Positions 32,728 through 42,725 of a stretch of DNA of 64,000 bases are shown here, in pieces. Positions within the stretch are counted from its first letter, which is position 1. The number at the start of each line of letters is the position of its first letter. Below the pieces are notes generated by a model, which was given only the letters and a program-made list of their open reading frames with translations, made no database searches and was not told the origin of the DNA. The DNA comes from Serratia sp. Ag1 (GTDB lineage: Bacteria; Pseudomonadota; Gammaproteobacteria; Enterobacterales; Enterobacteriaceae). The stretch spans positions 1 to 64,000 of the forward strand of contig NZ_JQEI01000018.1 in NCBI RefSeq assembly GCF_000743355.1. The letters run 5' to 3'. The position numbers and the translations under genes were made by a program.

Positions 32728-33579
32728 TTAAGACTGTTTGCTCATTGCAGCAACTTCAGCAGCAAAGTCAGTTTCAACTTTCTCGATGCCTTCACCCACT
32801 TCGAAGCGGATGAAATTGATGACGTCAGCGTTGTGCTCTTTCAGCAGTTGACCAACGGTTTTAGCAGGATCCATCACGAAAGGCTGACCGGTCAGAGAAA
32901 CTTCGCCGGTGAATTTCTTCATGCGGCCTTCAACCATTTTCTCTGCGATTTCTTTCGGCTTGCCAGACTGCATGGCGATGTCCAACTGAACCTGGTACTC
33001 TTTTTCTACCACTTCAGCAGAGACATCTTCAGGCTTCACGAACTCAGGCTTGCTTGCTGCAACGTGCATCGCCAGCTGTTTAACCAGCTCTTCGTCAGCA
33101 CCTTTAGCCGCCACCAATACACCGATACGTGCGCCGTGCAGGTAGCTCCCCAGCACTTCGCCTTCCAGAGCAGCCACGCGGCGGATATTGATGTTCTCAC
33201 CAATTTTTGCCACCAGCTCTACGCGCTCGTCTTCAAACTGTGCTTTCAGCACTTCAACATCGGTGATTTTGCCTGCAACAGCCGCATCCAGCACTTTGTT
33301 AGCGAAAGCCTGGAAGCCACCGTCTTTAGCTACGAAGTCAGTCTGGCAGTTAACTTCCAGAATCATGCCGTAGTTGCCTTCAATCTTGGTTTTGATCACG
33401 CCGTCAGCAGCCACGTTGCCTGCTTTTTTCGCCGCTTTGATCGCACCAGACTTACGCATATTTTCGATAGCCAGCTCGATGTCGCCGTTAGATTCAACCA
33501 GCGCCTTCTTGCATTCCATCATACCTGCGGCAGTACGCTCACGCAGTTCTTTTACCAGGGCAGCGGTAATATCAGCCAT
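32728..33579 (-). CDS. tsf: elongation factor Ts
   Basis: EF-Ts is the guanine nucleotide exchange factor for EF-Tu. The 283-aa protein has the N-terminal UBA-like domain ([21 protein letters not shown]). The TDFV motif at about 80-83 inserts between the EF-Tu domains to displace Mg2+. GAGGAAAAAG lies before the ATG. It follows rpsB after an attenuator-like palindrome. Confidence 0.98.
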   Translation of the reverse strand: MADITAALVKELRERTAAGMMECKKALVESNGDIELAIENMRKSGAIKAAKKAGNVAADGVIKTKIEGNYGMILEVNCQTDFVAKDGGFQAFANKVLDAAVAGKITDVEVLKAQFEDERVELVAKIGENINIRRVAALEGEVLGSYLHGARIGVLVAAKGADEELVKQLAMHVAASKPEFVKPEDVSAEVVEKEYQVQLDIAMQSGKPKEIAEKMVEGRMKKFTGEVSLTGQPFVMDPAKTVGQLLKEHNADVINFIRFEVGEGIEKVETDFAAEVAAMSKQS

Positions 33580-33632
33580 TTCTTTTTCCTCGGTTATCTC
33601 ACGTGGAGACAGTTCTCATTCAGATAAGCAAA

Positions 33633-33652
33633 GGGGGCCTTTAAAGGCCCCC
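33633..33652 (-). terminator. attenuator in the rpsB-tsf spacer
   Basis: A perfect 20-bp palindrome (GGGGGCCTTT and its complement) is followed on the minus strand by TTTGCTT. In E. coli the rpsB-tsf spacer also holds a partial terminator that lowers tsf relative to rpsB; the same role is inferred here. Confidence 0.75.
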
Positions 33653-33697
33653 CTAACCAACATATGTCAATACCTGGTTAATAAGGGCTAGACCTTA

Positions 33698-34626
<929 letters not shown>

Positions 34627-34687
34627 CCATAAACACGCCTCTGACACCAACATTTGTTGCGTTCACACCGCCGTTTCGAAATCAAAT

Positions 34688-34716
34688 TTGGCAGCCTCTG
34701 GCCGGGCTGATACCAT
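34688..34716 (+). promoter_or_regulatory. probable map promoter
   Basis: TTGGCA (34688-34693) and TACCAT (34711-34716) are separated by 17 bp, 55 bp upstream of the map start. This is an eye-made match to the sigma-70 consensus. Confidence 0.5.
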
Positions 34717-34771
34717 AAGTCCAAGCCTTTCCTTAATACTGTCGACGATAAGACACCTGCGGACTAATTTC

Positions 34772-35569
34772 ATGGCAATCTCAATTAAAACACCTGATGA
34801 CATCCAAAAAATGCGCGTAGCAGGCCGTCTGGCTGCTGAAGTGCTGGAAATCATCGAACCACACGTCAAACCTGGTGTGACTACCGGCGAACTGGATCGA
34901 ATCTGTCACGATTACATCACTAACGAACAGCAGGCTATCTCTGCCTGCCTCGGCTATCACGGCTTCCCGAAATCCGTCTGTATCTCGGTGAATGAAGTGG
35001 TCTGCCACGGCATCCCGAGTGACGAAAAAGTGCTGAAAGACGGTGATATCGTCAACATCGATGTTACCGTGATCAAAGATGGTTTCCACGGTGATACCTC
35101 CAAGATGTTTATCGTTGGCACTCCCACCATTCTGGGTGAGCGTCTTTGCCGTATCACACAGGAAAGCCTGTATCTGGCGTTGAAAATGGTTAAACCCGGT
35201 ATCCGCTTGCGTACTCTGGGTAAAGCCATCCAACAGTATGTCGAAGCCGAGAAATTCTCGGTCGTGCGCGAATATTGCGGCCATGGCATTGGTGAGGTGT
35301 TCCACGAAGAACCTCAGGTGTTGCACTACGATGCGGATGATGGCGGCGTTGTGCTGCAGGCCGGTATGGCTTTCACCATCGAACCGATGGTCAATGCCGG
35401 GGATTACCGCATCCGCACCATGAAAGACGGTTGGACGGTAAAAACTAAGGATCGCAGCTTGTCGGCACAGTATGAGCATACTATTGTGGTCACAGATAAC
35501 GGCTGCGAAATAATGACGTTGCGCAAGGATGACACCATCCCCAACATCATTACGCACGAACAACAGTAA
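34772..35569 (+). CDS. map: methionine aminopeptidase type I
   Basis: Map removes the initiator methionine from nascent proteins. The 265-aa protein has the pita-bread fold with metal ligands in NIDVTVIKDGFHGDTSKMF (two Asp), GHGIGEVFHEEPQ (His) and TIEPMV (Glu), plus the last Glu in YEHTIVVT. I chose the ATG at 34772, which begins MAISIKTPDDIQKMRVAGR as in the family; an open frame extends upstream to 34553 but overlaps the promoter. It diverges from rpsB and is followed by a terminator. Confidence 0.97.
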   Translation: MAISIKTPDDIQKMRVAGRLAAEVLEIIEPHVKPGVTTGELDRICHDYITNEQQAISACLGYHGFPKSVCISVNEVVCHGIPSDEKVLKDGDIVNIDVTVIKDGFHGDTSKMFIVGTPTILGERLCRITQESLYLALKMVKPGIRLRTLGKAIQQYVEAEKFSVVREYCGHGIGEVFHEEPQVLHYDADDGGVVLQAGMAFTIEPMVNAGDYRIRTMKDGWTVKTKDRSLSAQYEHTIVVTDNGCEIMTLRKDDTIPNIITHEQQ

Positions 35570-35589
35570 GCACTGCTGTTTCTTGTCAC

Positions 35590-35613
35590 AAGCCGGCTGA
35601 TGCCGGCTTTTTT
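35590..35613 (+). terminator. terminator after map
   Basis: An 8-bp stem (AAGCCGGC / GCCGGCTT) with a TGAT loop is followed by a T-run. It lies between map and glnD, only 14 bp before the glnD start. Confidence 0.88.
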
Positions 35614-35627
35614 ATGGGCTGTGAATC

Positions 35628-38306
35628 ATGTCTGAAAACTATCGTGAGCAAGACACATCGGTCAATCTGCAGCAAACATTGCCAAAGCAGCCAGAATCCC
35701 CCAACACCTATGTTGATGCGGAACTCAATTGTGTCGCACTCAAACAGCATCTCGAACACTTTCAACAATGGTTAGCGGCGGCCTTTAATGCCGGTTCCGA
35801 TGCTGAAAGCCTGGTGATTGCGCGCAGTGAATTCATTGACCGGCTACTGTGCCGCTTGTGGGTATTCTACGGTTTTGAAAATATCCCAGAAACAGCGCTG
35901 GTAGCCGTTGGCGGTTATGGCCGTGGCGAATTGCACCCGCTTTCCGACATTGATGTACTGGTGCTCAGTCAATCCCCCCTGAGTGATGAACAGGCGGCCC
36001 GTATCGGTGAATTAATTACCTTACTATGGGATCTGAAGCTGGAAGTCGGCCACAGCGTGCGCACCTTAGAAGAGTGCCTGCTGGAAGGGCTGGCCGATTT
36101 AACGGTTGCCACCAACCTGATCGAATCACGCATGATCTGTGGCGACGTTGCGCTGTTCCTGCAAATGCAGAAACACATCTTCAGCGACGGTTTCTGGCTA
36201 TCGCCGGACTTCTTCCACGCCAAAGTACTCGAGCAGCAGGAGCGCCATCAGCGTTATCACGGTACCAGCTATAACCTGGAGCCGGATATCAAAAGCAGCC
36301 CCGGCGGCCTGCGCGATATCCACACCTTATTGTGGGTAGCACGCCGCCACTTTGGCGCGACCTCGCTGGACGAAATGGTCGGTTTTGGCTTTCTGACCCA
36401 GGCCGAACGCAACGAGTTGAAAGAGTGTCAGAGCTTTCTGTGGCGCATCCGTTTTGCACTGCATCTGGTGCTATCACGCTACGACAACCGTCTGCTGTTC
36501 GATCGCCAGCTCAACGTGGCCCAGTTGTTGCGTTATGAAGGTGAAGGCAATGAACCCATAGAGCGTATGATGAAGGATTTCTACCGCGTGACGCGCCGCG
36601 TCAGCGAGTTGAATCACATGCTGTTGCAGTTGTTTGACGAAGCCATTCTGGCGCTGGATGCCACAGAAAAACCACGCCCGCTTAACGACGATTTCCAACT
36701 GCGTGGTGACTTGATCGATCTGCGCGACGAAACGCTGTTTATCCGCCAGCCAGAAGCTATTATGCGCATGTTTTACCTGATGGCGCGTAACCGCGAAATC
36801 AAGGGCATATACTCCACCACCGTGCGTCAGTTACGCCACGCACGCCGCCATCTGCAGCAGCCGCTGTGTAATATTCCCGAAGCCCGCGAGCTGTTTATGG
36901 CCATTCTGCGCCACCCCGGTGCAGTTTCGCGTGCACTGGTGCCAATGCATCGTCACAGCGTGCTTTGGGCTTATATGCCACTGTGGGGCAACATCGTCGG
37001 CCAGATGCAATTTGACCTGTTCCACGCTTACACCGTTGACGAACACACCATCCGCGTCCTGCAAAAATTGGAAAGCTTCGCCGACGAAGAGACACGCCCG
37101 CGCCATCCGTTGTGCGTCGAACTCTATCCCCGCCTGCCTCACCCCGAATTGTTACTGTTGGCAGCGCTATTCCACGATATTGCCAAAGGACGCGGCGGCG
37201 ATCACTCCATTCTTGGTGCACAGGATGTGCTGGAATTCGCTGAGTTGCACGGCCTGAACTCCCGTGAAGCCCAGTTGGTTGCCTGGCTGGTGCGCTGCCA
37301 CCTACTGATGTCGGTCACCGCTCAGCGGCGCGATATTCAGGATCCTAACGTGATCCAGCAATTCAGCAGCGAAGTGCAGAGTGAAACCCGACTGCGCTAC
37401 CTGGTGTGCCTGACGGTCGCAGATATCTGCGCCACTAACGAAACCCTGTGGAACAGTTGGAAGCAAAGTCTGCTGCGCGAACTGTATTTCGCCACAGAGA
37501 AACAGCTGCGCCGTGGCATGCAAAACAGCCCGGACCTGCGTGAACGTGTGCGCCATCACCGCCTGCAAGCGCTGGCGTTGCTGCGCATGGATAACATCAA
37601 TGAAGAAGCTCTGCACCGTATCTGGAGCCGTTGCCGCGCCGATTACTTTCTGCGCCATTCGCCAAATCAGCTAGCCTGGCATGCCCGCCATCTGTTAACG
37701 CACGACTCCACCAAACCCTTGGTATTGGTCAGCAAACAGGCGACACGAGGTGGGACCGAGATCTTTATCTGGAGCCCAGATCGCCCTTACCTGTTTGCTG
37801 CCGTCGTGGGTGAACTGGATCGGCGCAACCTCAGCGTGCACGACGCCCAGATCTTCACTAATCGTGACGGCATTGCCATGGACACCTTTATCGTGCTGGA
37901 ACCCGACGGCAGCCCGCTGGCACAAGATCGTCACGCGGCGATCCGCCATGCGCTGGAACAGGCAATCACGCAGAGGGAATATCAACCACCGCGTGCACGC
38001 CGCCCTTCCTCTAAACTGCGCCATTTCAGCGTACCGACCGAGGTTAATTTCCTGCCGACCCATACCGATCGCCGCAGCTATCTGGAATTGATTGCGCTCG
38101 ATCAACCTGGCCTGCTGGCGCGGGTCGGTGAAGTGTTTGCTTCATTGGGCCTGTCGCTGCACGGCGCACGCATCACCACTATTGGCGAGCGGGTTGAAGA
38201 CTTATTTATTCTGGCCGACAGCGATCGGCGTGCTCTGAATCCAGAAACGCGCAGAAAGTTGGAACAACGGTTGACAGAGGCACTCAATCCAAACGATAAA
38301 ATGTGA
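35628..38306 (+). CDS. glnD: PII uridylyltransferase / uridylyl-removing enzyme
   Basis: GlnD senses glutamine and adds or removes UMP on PII proteins (GlnB, GlnK), setting nitrogen regulation. The 892-aa protein has an N-terminal nucleotidyltransferase domain with [19 protein letters not shown] (about 95-113), where the Asp pair binds metal. An HD hydrolase domain follows ([13 protein letters not shown]), then two C-terminal ACT domains that bind glutamine. An ERIC repeat starts at the base immediately after the TGA stop. Confidence 0.97.
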   Translation: MSENYREQDTSVNLQQTLPKQPESPNTYVDAELNCVALKQHLEHFQQWLAAAFNAGSDAESLVIARSEFIDRLLCRLWVFYGFENIPETALVAVGGYGRGELHPLSDIDVLVLSQSPLSDEQAARIGELITLLWDLKLEVGHSVRTLEECLLEGLADLTVATNLIESRMICGDVALFLQMQKHIFSDGFWLSPDFFHAKVLEQQERHQRYHGTSYNLEPDIKSSPGGLRDIHTLLWVARRHFGATSLDEMVGFGFLTQAERNELKECQSFLWRIRFALHLVLSRYDNRLLFDRQLNVAQLLRYEGEGNEPIERMMKDFYRVTRRVSELNHMLLQLFDEAILALDATEKPRPLNDDFQLRGDLIDLRDETLFIRQPEAIMRMFYLMARNREIKGIYSTTVRQLRHARRHLQQPLCNIPEARELFMAILRHPGAVSRALVPMHRHSVLWAYMPLWGNIVGQMQFDLFHAYTVDEHTIRVLQKLESFADEETRPRHPLCVELYPRLPHPELLLLAALFHDIAKGRGGDHSILGAQDVLEFAELHGLNSREAQLVAWLVRCHLLMSVTAQRRDIQDPNVIQQFSSEVQSETRLRYLVCLTVADICATNETLWNSWKQSLLRELYFATEKQLRRGMQNSPDLRERVRHHRLQALALLRMDNINEEALHRIWSRCRADYFLRHSPNQLAWHARHLLTHDSTKPLVLVSKQATRGGTEIFIWSPDRPYLFAAVVGELDRRNLSVHDAQIFTNRDGIAMDTFIVLEPDGSPLAQDRHAAIRHALEQAITQREYQPPRARRPSSKLRHFSVPTEVNFLPTHTDRRSYLELIALDQPGLLARVGEVFASLGLSLHGARITTIGERVEDLFILADSDRRALNPETRRKLEQRLTEALNPNDKM

Positions 38307-38506
38307 TATACCCGGCATACTTCAAGTTGCAGGTGTGTTGGCTACGCGCACTCACCCCAGTCACCTACCTAAGTAGGCTCCTGGGGATTCGTTTGCTTGC
38401 CGCGTGACTCGGCCCAAATCTGGGCCTCGCCCCTTCGGGGCCAGCACGAATGCTGTTCAAAAACGCATTGCGTTTTTGTCCTGCAACTCGAATTATTTAG
38501 GGTATA
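38307..38506. repeat. ERIC repeat with an internal insertion
   Basis: The ends TATACCC... and ...GGGTATA, the CACTCACCCCAGTCAC segment and the GGCTCCTGGGGATTC segment are those of enterobacterial repetitive intergenic consensus elements (about 127 bp). This copy is 200 bp. The extra ~73 bp (about 38404-38478) sits near the right end. The insert contains three small inverted repeats: GGCCCAAATCTGGGCC, GCCCCTTCGGGGC and AAAACGCATTGCGTTTT. It fills most of the glnD-dapD spacer and would be transcribed as part of the glnD 3' region. Confidence 0.88.
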
Positions 38507-38546
38507 CAAGTAACCTTTCGTAACTAAAACCAGGACAGAGAACAGA

Positions 38547-39371
38547 ATGCAGCAATTACAGAACGTTATTGAAAGCGCCTTCGAACGCCGTGCAGATATC
38601 ACCCCGGCCAACGTAGACACCGTAACGCGTGAAGCGGTAAACCAAGTGATCGCCTTACTGGACAGCGGCGCTCTGCGCGTTGCCGAGAAGATTGATGGTC
38701 AGTGGGTAACCCATCAGTGGCTGAAAAAAGCCGTGCTGCTTTCTTTCCGCATCAACGACAACCGAGTGATGGACGGCGCGGAAACCCGTTATTACGACAA
38801 AGTACCGATGAAATTTGCCGATTACGACGAAGCACGTTTCCAGAAAGAAGGCTTCCGCGTGGTGCCACCGGCAACCGTCCGCCAAGGTGCTTTCATTGCC
38901 CGCAACACCGTGCTCATGCCGTCTTATGTCAACATTGGTGCTTACGTGGATGAAGGCACGATGGTTGATACCTGGGCCACCGTGGGTTCTTGCGCGCAGA
39001 TCGGCAAAAACGTTCATCTGTCCGGCGGTGTCGGCATCGGTGGCGTGTTGGAGCCACTGCAGGCCAACCCAACCATTATCGAAGACAACTGCTTCATCGG
39101 CGCACGCTCAGAAGTGGTTGAAGGAGTGATCGTGGAAGAGGGTTCGGTAATCTCCATGGGCGTTTACCTGGGCCAAAGCACCCGTATTTATGACCGTGAA
39201 ACTGGCGAAGTGCATTATGGCCGCGTGCCAGCAGGCTCAGTGGTCGTTTCCGGCAACCTGCCTTCCAAAGACGGTTCATACAGCCTGTACTGCGCAGTGA
39301 TCGTGAAAAAAGTCGATGCCAAAACGCGCGCTAAAGTCGGGATTAATGAGTTGTTACGCACCATCGACTAA
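38547..39371 (+). CDS. dapD: 2,3,4,5-tetrahydropyridine-2,6-dicarboxylate N-succinyltransferase
   Basis: DapD succinylates tetrahydrodipicolinate in the lysine and diaminopimelate pathway, which feeds both protein and peptidoglycan synthesis. The 274-aa protein has an N-terminal helical domain and a left-handed beta-helix of hexapeptide repeats (about 105-230). It is trimeric in the family. It is followed by a terminator. Confidence 0.98.
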   Translation: MQQLQNVIESAFERRADITPANVDTVTREAVNQVIALLDSGALRVAEKIDGQWVTHQWLKKAVLLSFRINDNRVMDGAETRYYDKVPMKFADYDEARFQKEGFRVVPPATVRQGAFIARNTVLMPSYVNIGAYVDEGTMVDTWATVGSCAQIGKNVHLSGGVGIGGVLEPLQANPTIIEDNCFIGARSEVVEGVIVEEGSVISMGVYLGQSTRIYDRETGEVHYGRVPAGSVVVSGNLPSKDGSYSLYCAVIVKKVDAKTRAKVGINELLRTID

Positions 39372-39380
39372 TATTAAACA

Positions 39381-39410
39381 GCGGGGGAGCCAATCACCCG
39401 CTATTTTTTG
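39381..39410 (+). terminator. terminator after dapD
   Basis: A 6-bp stem (AGCGGG / CCCGCT), with extra G bases and an AGCCAATCA-like loop, is followed by six T. It lies 9 bp past the dapD stop. Confidence 0.82.
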
Positions 39411-39560
39411 CCTTCAACACGCGAACCGTCACAGTCTCTGGCGACAGTTTTCACTATCATTACCACAGTGAAACATGCTTGGTGAATCTCAATTCACAGT
39501 TAATATTACTGCCAATTGCAATAGCACCAGTATAAATTCCATTTAAAAGGTGACGCACCC

Positions 39561-39950
39561 ATGTATGACAACCTGAAAAGCTTAGGCATCAATCAACCGG
39601 AAGATGTTGATCGCTACAGCCTGCGTCAAGAGGCTAATAACGACATTCTCAAGATTTACTTCCGTAAGGACAAAGGCGAGTTCTTTGCCAAAAGCGTTAA
39701 GTTCAAATATCCGCGCCAGCGTAAAACCGTGGTGGCAGACAATGCAGGCCAGGGTTACAAAGAAATCCACGAAATTAACCCTAATCTGCGCTACGTGATC
39801 GACGAGCTCGATCAACTCTGCCAACGCGATCAGATAGAAGTGGATCTGAAACGTAAAATTCTTGATGACCTACGCCATCTGGAGAACGTAGTTTCCCACA
39901 AGATTGCCGAGATTGAATCCGATCTGGAGAAACTCACTCGCGGTAAATAA
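39561..39950 (+). CDS. yaeH: UPF0325 family protein YaeH
   Basis: This 129-aa protein matches E. coli YaeH along its whole length. It opens [10 protein letters not shown] and has the highly conserved segment [17 protein letters not shown], with [20 protein letters not shown] in the middle. A charged C-terminal helix ([31 protein letters not shown]) could form a coiled coil. Function is unknown. AAAAGGTG precedes the start. It has the same neighbour (dapD) as in E. coli. Confidence 0.92.
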   Translation: MYDNLKSLGINQPEDVDRYSLRQEANNDILKIYFRKDKGEFFAKSVKFKYPRQRKTVVADNAGQGYKEIHEINPNLRYVIDELDQLCQRDQIEVDLKRKILDDLRHLENVVSHKIAEIESDLEKLTRGK

Positions 39951-40059
39951 ACCCGGGAGCAGGCATTAAACTTGCCTGCTACTGAGTTCACATTTTGACT
40001 GTTCCCGGTGTGATAGGGTTAATGTGTCATCACGATAGGGTTGTTACTGCTTAGCAGGC

Positions 40060-40126
40060 AAAACCTAACTCTTTAACGTTTCCCAGGCTTTGTCTTGGGG
40101 AGCTGTTAGGGGGTTAGGTTTTTTTT
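40060..40126 (+). promoter_or_regulatory. terminator-like structured leader before the YieK-type gene
   Basis: A 10-bp stem (AAAACCTAAC 40060-40069 with GTTAGGTTTT 40113-40122) ends in eight T (40119-40126), which is a strong intrinsic terminator shape. Inside it are a second copy of GTTAGG (40105-40110) that could pair with the same left arm, and a CCCAGG...CTTGGG hairpin (40082-40099). It may end yaeH transcripts, end a short RNA started upstream, or act as an attenuator 43 bp before the next gene. I cannot tell which. Confidence 0.6.
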
Positions 40127-40168
40127 GCTTTGCAGAACTCGCTAACTCGGGTCACACAAGGAAAACGC

Positions 40169-40903
40169 ATGAAAATTGAAATATTTCCCGACCAAGAGCT
40201 GCTCATCTCGCAGGTAGCCAGTGATATTTTACGGGCGATGCGGGAGCGCCCACGCTTCAATTTTGCGCCAACCGGGGGGTCAACCCCCCTGCCTTTGTAC
40301 CAGGCATTAACCCCACACCTGCGCAACGGCGAACAATATCACCACGTGCACTATTACACCCAGGATGAAGTGCCTTTTCATCCCTTTGAGAATGATAAAG
40401 GGGCCATTTATCAACTCTTGCAACGCCACCTGTTCGAACCTGCCAGAGTACCTGATGAACGTATTCACGCGCTAAACGGCAGCAATTACTCTCAAGCTGA
40501 CCAACAGATAAAAGCCGCTGGAGGCCTCGATTTACTGCTGCTGGGGCTCGGCAGCGATGGGCATATCGCCGCCAATCTGCCCGGAACATCGTTTGACAGC
40601 GAAGCCCGCAGGATTGCCGTCGACCGTACCAATCCGCGGCTGATAGCGGCGCTGGCCAACGAAGTCGGCAGCAAGCAACGGGTTCCCGATGCTTATTTCT
40701 CGTTAGGGATAAAAACCCTCATGCAGGCTAAAAAGATCCTGCTCTTAGTCACTGGAGAGAAAAAAGCCGCGATACTGAAACAGGTGTTGGAAGGGCCGCT
40801 GACAGAAGCAATCCCAGCGTCAATACTGCGTTTGCATCCGGCATGTACCGTGTTCGCCGACTCCAACGCCGCACAACTGCTGAACGAACGCTACCCGCGT
40901 TAA
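40169..40903 (+). CDS. YieK-type glucosamine-6-phosphate isomerase/deaminase homologue
   Basis: This 244-aa protein belongs to the NagB/6-phosphogluconolactonase superfamily. Visible motifs are FAPTGGSTPLPLYQAL (phosphate loop), TQDEVPF (equivalent to the NagB DE pair) and LLGLGSDGHIAANLPG. Asp and His of NagB DGH are kept, but the NagB Glu148 position (FNEP) is Leu here (ANLP). E. coli YieK shows the same NLP pattern, so this is a YieK-like branch whose reaction is unproven. I chose the ATG at 40169 because AAGGA is just upstream. No nagA, nagC or sugar transporter lies nearby, which is unlike the nag operon. Confidence 0.82.
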   Translation: MKIEIFPDQELLISQVASDILRAMRERPRFNFAPTGGSTPLPLYQALTPHLRNGEQYHHVHYYTQDEVPFHPFENDKGAIYQLLQRHLFEPARVPDERIHALNGSNYSQADQQIKAAGGLDLLLLGLGSDGHIAANLPGTSFDSEARRIAVDRTNPRLIAALANEVGSKQRVPDAYFSLGIKTLMQAKKILLLVTGEKKAAILKQVLEGPLTEAIPASILRLHPACTVFADSNAAQLLNERYPR

Positions 40904-40944
40904 ACGCTACAGCGACACAAAACCACAGTCTGACTTGGGGTTTG

Positions 40945-41394
40945 TTATTTCAGCAATAAACCCCACTGCTCAACCCAAGGGCGGGATTCGGCTTCCGGTT
41001 CCGGTTGTTCCTGCGCATCGATTTCCAAAGTATCCCCTACACGCGTCGCACCTTGCTCTTGTAACAACGCGTCAAAAGCACGCCCACCGCCGCAGAAGCG
41101 ATCATAGCTGCTGTCGCCGAGCGCAATCAGCCCATAATGCAACTCCGGTTGATAACCGACTTGATCGCGCAGGGCATGGAACAGCGGCGCGATGCTGTCT
41201 GGCAGGTCACCTTGCCCAGTAGTGGAAGTCACCACTAATGCATAGTGCTGGCGATATGGTTGCCAGTCCTCCAATGTTCCCTCTTCGAACAATTTAACTT
41301 CATGTCCCTGTGCTTTGAGGATATTTTCCGCTTCTTCCGCCACCAGCAGTGAATTACCGTAGATGGTTCCTACAAAAATACCAACCTGAGCCAT
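40945..41394 (-). CDS. yqcA: flavodoxin YqcA
   Basis: This 149-aa single-domain flavodoxin binds FMN and would carry electrons in the cytoplasm. The phosphate-binding loop is [17 protein letters not shown]. The isoalloxazine loops are [11 protein letters not shown] and [12 protein letters not shown]. It matches E. coli YqcA in length and ending ([11 protein letters not shown]). It lies 45 bp downstream of truC on the same strand, as in E. coli. Confidence 0.94.
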   Translation of the reverse strand: MAQVGIFVGTIYGNSLLVAEEAENILKAQGHEVKLFEEGTLEDWQPYRQHYALVVTSTTGQGDLPDSIAPLFHALRDQVGYQPELHYGLIALGDSSYDRFCGGGRAFDALLQEQGATRVGDTLEIDAQEQPEPEAESRPWVEQWGLLLK

Positions 41395-41439
41395 GGCTCC
41401 TGCTCCCTTGATTTCTTTGCGATATGTTTTAAAAAACGA

Positions 41440-42207
41440 TCAGTTATCCTGACCGTTAGCCAGGGGAAACTCAACCCCAGTAAACTCAGGGATTACGTCG
41501 AGCCAGCCAAACTGTGACATCAACTCTTGCCAAGTCGCGTCCCAAGGAGCAGAAATGTGCAGTTTTTCCCCCGTAACAGGATGCTGGAGTTGCAGATGGC
41601 TGGCGTGGAGCATCAGGCGCGCGCAGGCAAAATGCTGCGCCATGCCGCGATTCTGACGCAGATCGCCATGGGCGGTATCACCAATAATCGGATGACGGAT
41701 ATGCACCATATGGCGGCGTAGTTGATGTTTGCGCCCGGTTTCCGGCTTCAATTCAACCAGGCTGTAGCGCGAGGTGGCATAGCGGCCAATGGCCACCGGC
41801 ATCTCGACCTTAGCTAAAGGCCGATAGTGGCTCACTGCGGGTTTTGGCGCTTTGTCTGGATCGGCGTGCTTGTCCGCCAGTTTATCCAGCTCCTCCGTCA
41901 ACGCATAATCGATCGTCCCTGCCTCTGACACATAGCCACGAACCACTGCATGGTAGGTTTTCTGCACCTCATGCCGTTCAAACTGCTGCGAAAGTTGGCG
42001 TGCAACGTCACTGGACAGTGCCATCAGTAATACGCCAGAAGTGGGGCGATCGAGGCGATGTACGGTAAATACATGCTGGCCGATCTGATCGCGCACGGTT
42101 TGCATCACAAACTTTGTTTCATGGCGATCCAACCAGCTACGATGCACCAGCCAGCCTGCGGGTTTGTTTACAGCAATCAGATGTTCATCCTGATACAAAA
42201 CCATCAT
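41440..42207 (-). CDS. truC: tRNA pseudouridine(65) synthase
   Basis: TruC converts U65 of tRNA-Ile1 and tRNA-Asp to pseudouridine. The 255-aa RluA-family protein has the catalytic motif HRLDRPTSGVLL with the nucleophilic Asp. KPETGRKHQLRRHMVHIRHPIIGD is in the C-terminal half. Two adjacent ATG codons (42207, 42204) are possible starts, and the ribosome site is weak. In E. coli yqcC lies just upstream; here an Exc2-like lipoprotein gene ends 17 bp upstream instead. Confidence 0.95.
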   Translation of the reverse strand: MMVLYQDEHLIAVNKPAGWLVHRSWLDRHETKFVMQTVRDQIGQHVFTVHRLDRPTSGVLLMALSSDVARQLSQQFERHEVQKTYHAVVRGYVSEAGTIDYALTEELDKLADKHADPDKAPKPAVSHYRPLAKVEMPVAIGRYATSRYSLVELKPETGRKHQLRRHMVHIRHPIIGDTAHGDLRQNRGMAQHFACARLMLHASHLQLQHPVTGEKLHISAPWDATWQELMSQFGWLDVIPEFTGVEFPLANGQDN

Positions 42208-42224
42208 CTAACACTATTCCCAAT

Positions 42225-42638
42225 TCAAGACCGACCTTCGTAGCCATCCCAATAGGCAGCAACACCCGCATTCAACAAAATCTGACGCTGTTTCTGCGGG
42301 TTGTCTGCGGAATATTCGTGCTGCATAAATACGCTTTTCTGTTTCGACTCCTGCAGGAACTCAGCGCTGCGAAAATAGGCTTCTCGTTGCTCAGCCTGTT
42401 GGCGTGTAAGTCCTTTCGCTCGGTCGGCCTTCCCCATCTGATAGAACTGATCAAAGAAGGGGATAGCCTGCTTTATCGAGTCTGAAATACTCATACGAGT
42501 ATTGGGATCAAAATGGGCTTGGTCCAACTGATAAACAGCACGCTTGGCATGGCGCTCTGGGCTACTCTGCGGGCTGGAGCAGGCGCTCAGACAGAGGGTT
42601 GTCAACAAAACCAGGGGACGAGGCACAGTAAAAACCAT
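42225..42638 (-). CDS. small lipoprotein, possibly Exc2-like
   Basis: The 137-aa precursor has a lipoprotein signal peptide ending LSAC with acylated Cys20. The mature part is charged, with no further membrane segment. The pattern of a YQLDQAHFDPN segment, FDQFYQMGKADRAKGLTRQQAEQREAYF and a terminal WDGYEG recalls the Exc2 (ColE1 entry-exclusion) family found on chromosomes of related bacteria. That link is from memory and unverified. It ends 17 bp before truC on the same strand, so the two may be cotranscribed. Function is unknown. Confidence 0.6.
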   Translation of the reverse strand: MVFTVPRPLVLLTTLCLSACSSPQSSPERHAKRAVYQLDQAHFDPNTRMSISDSIKQAIPFFDQFYQMGKADRAKGLTRQQAEQREAYFRSAEFLQESKQKSVFMQHEYSADNPQKQRQILLNAGVAAYWDGYEGRS

Positions 42639-42725
42639 AACACTTCCTTGAAATAACCATTTAATTCATTGAAAAATATTGATTAATGATAAGCAGCCCA
42701 TCTTATAAAGATACTCTCTTTTTTC

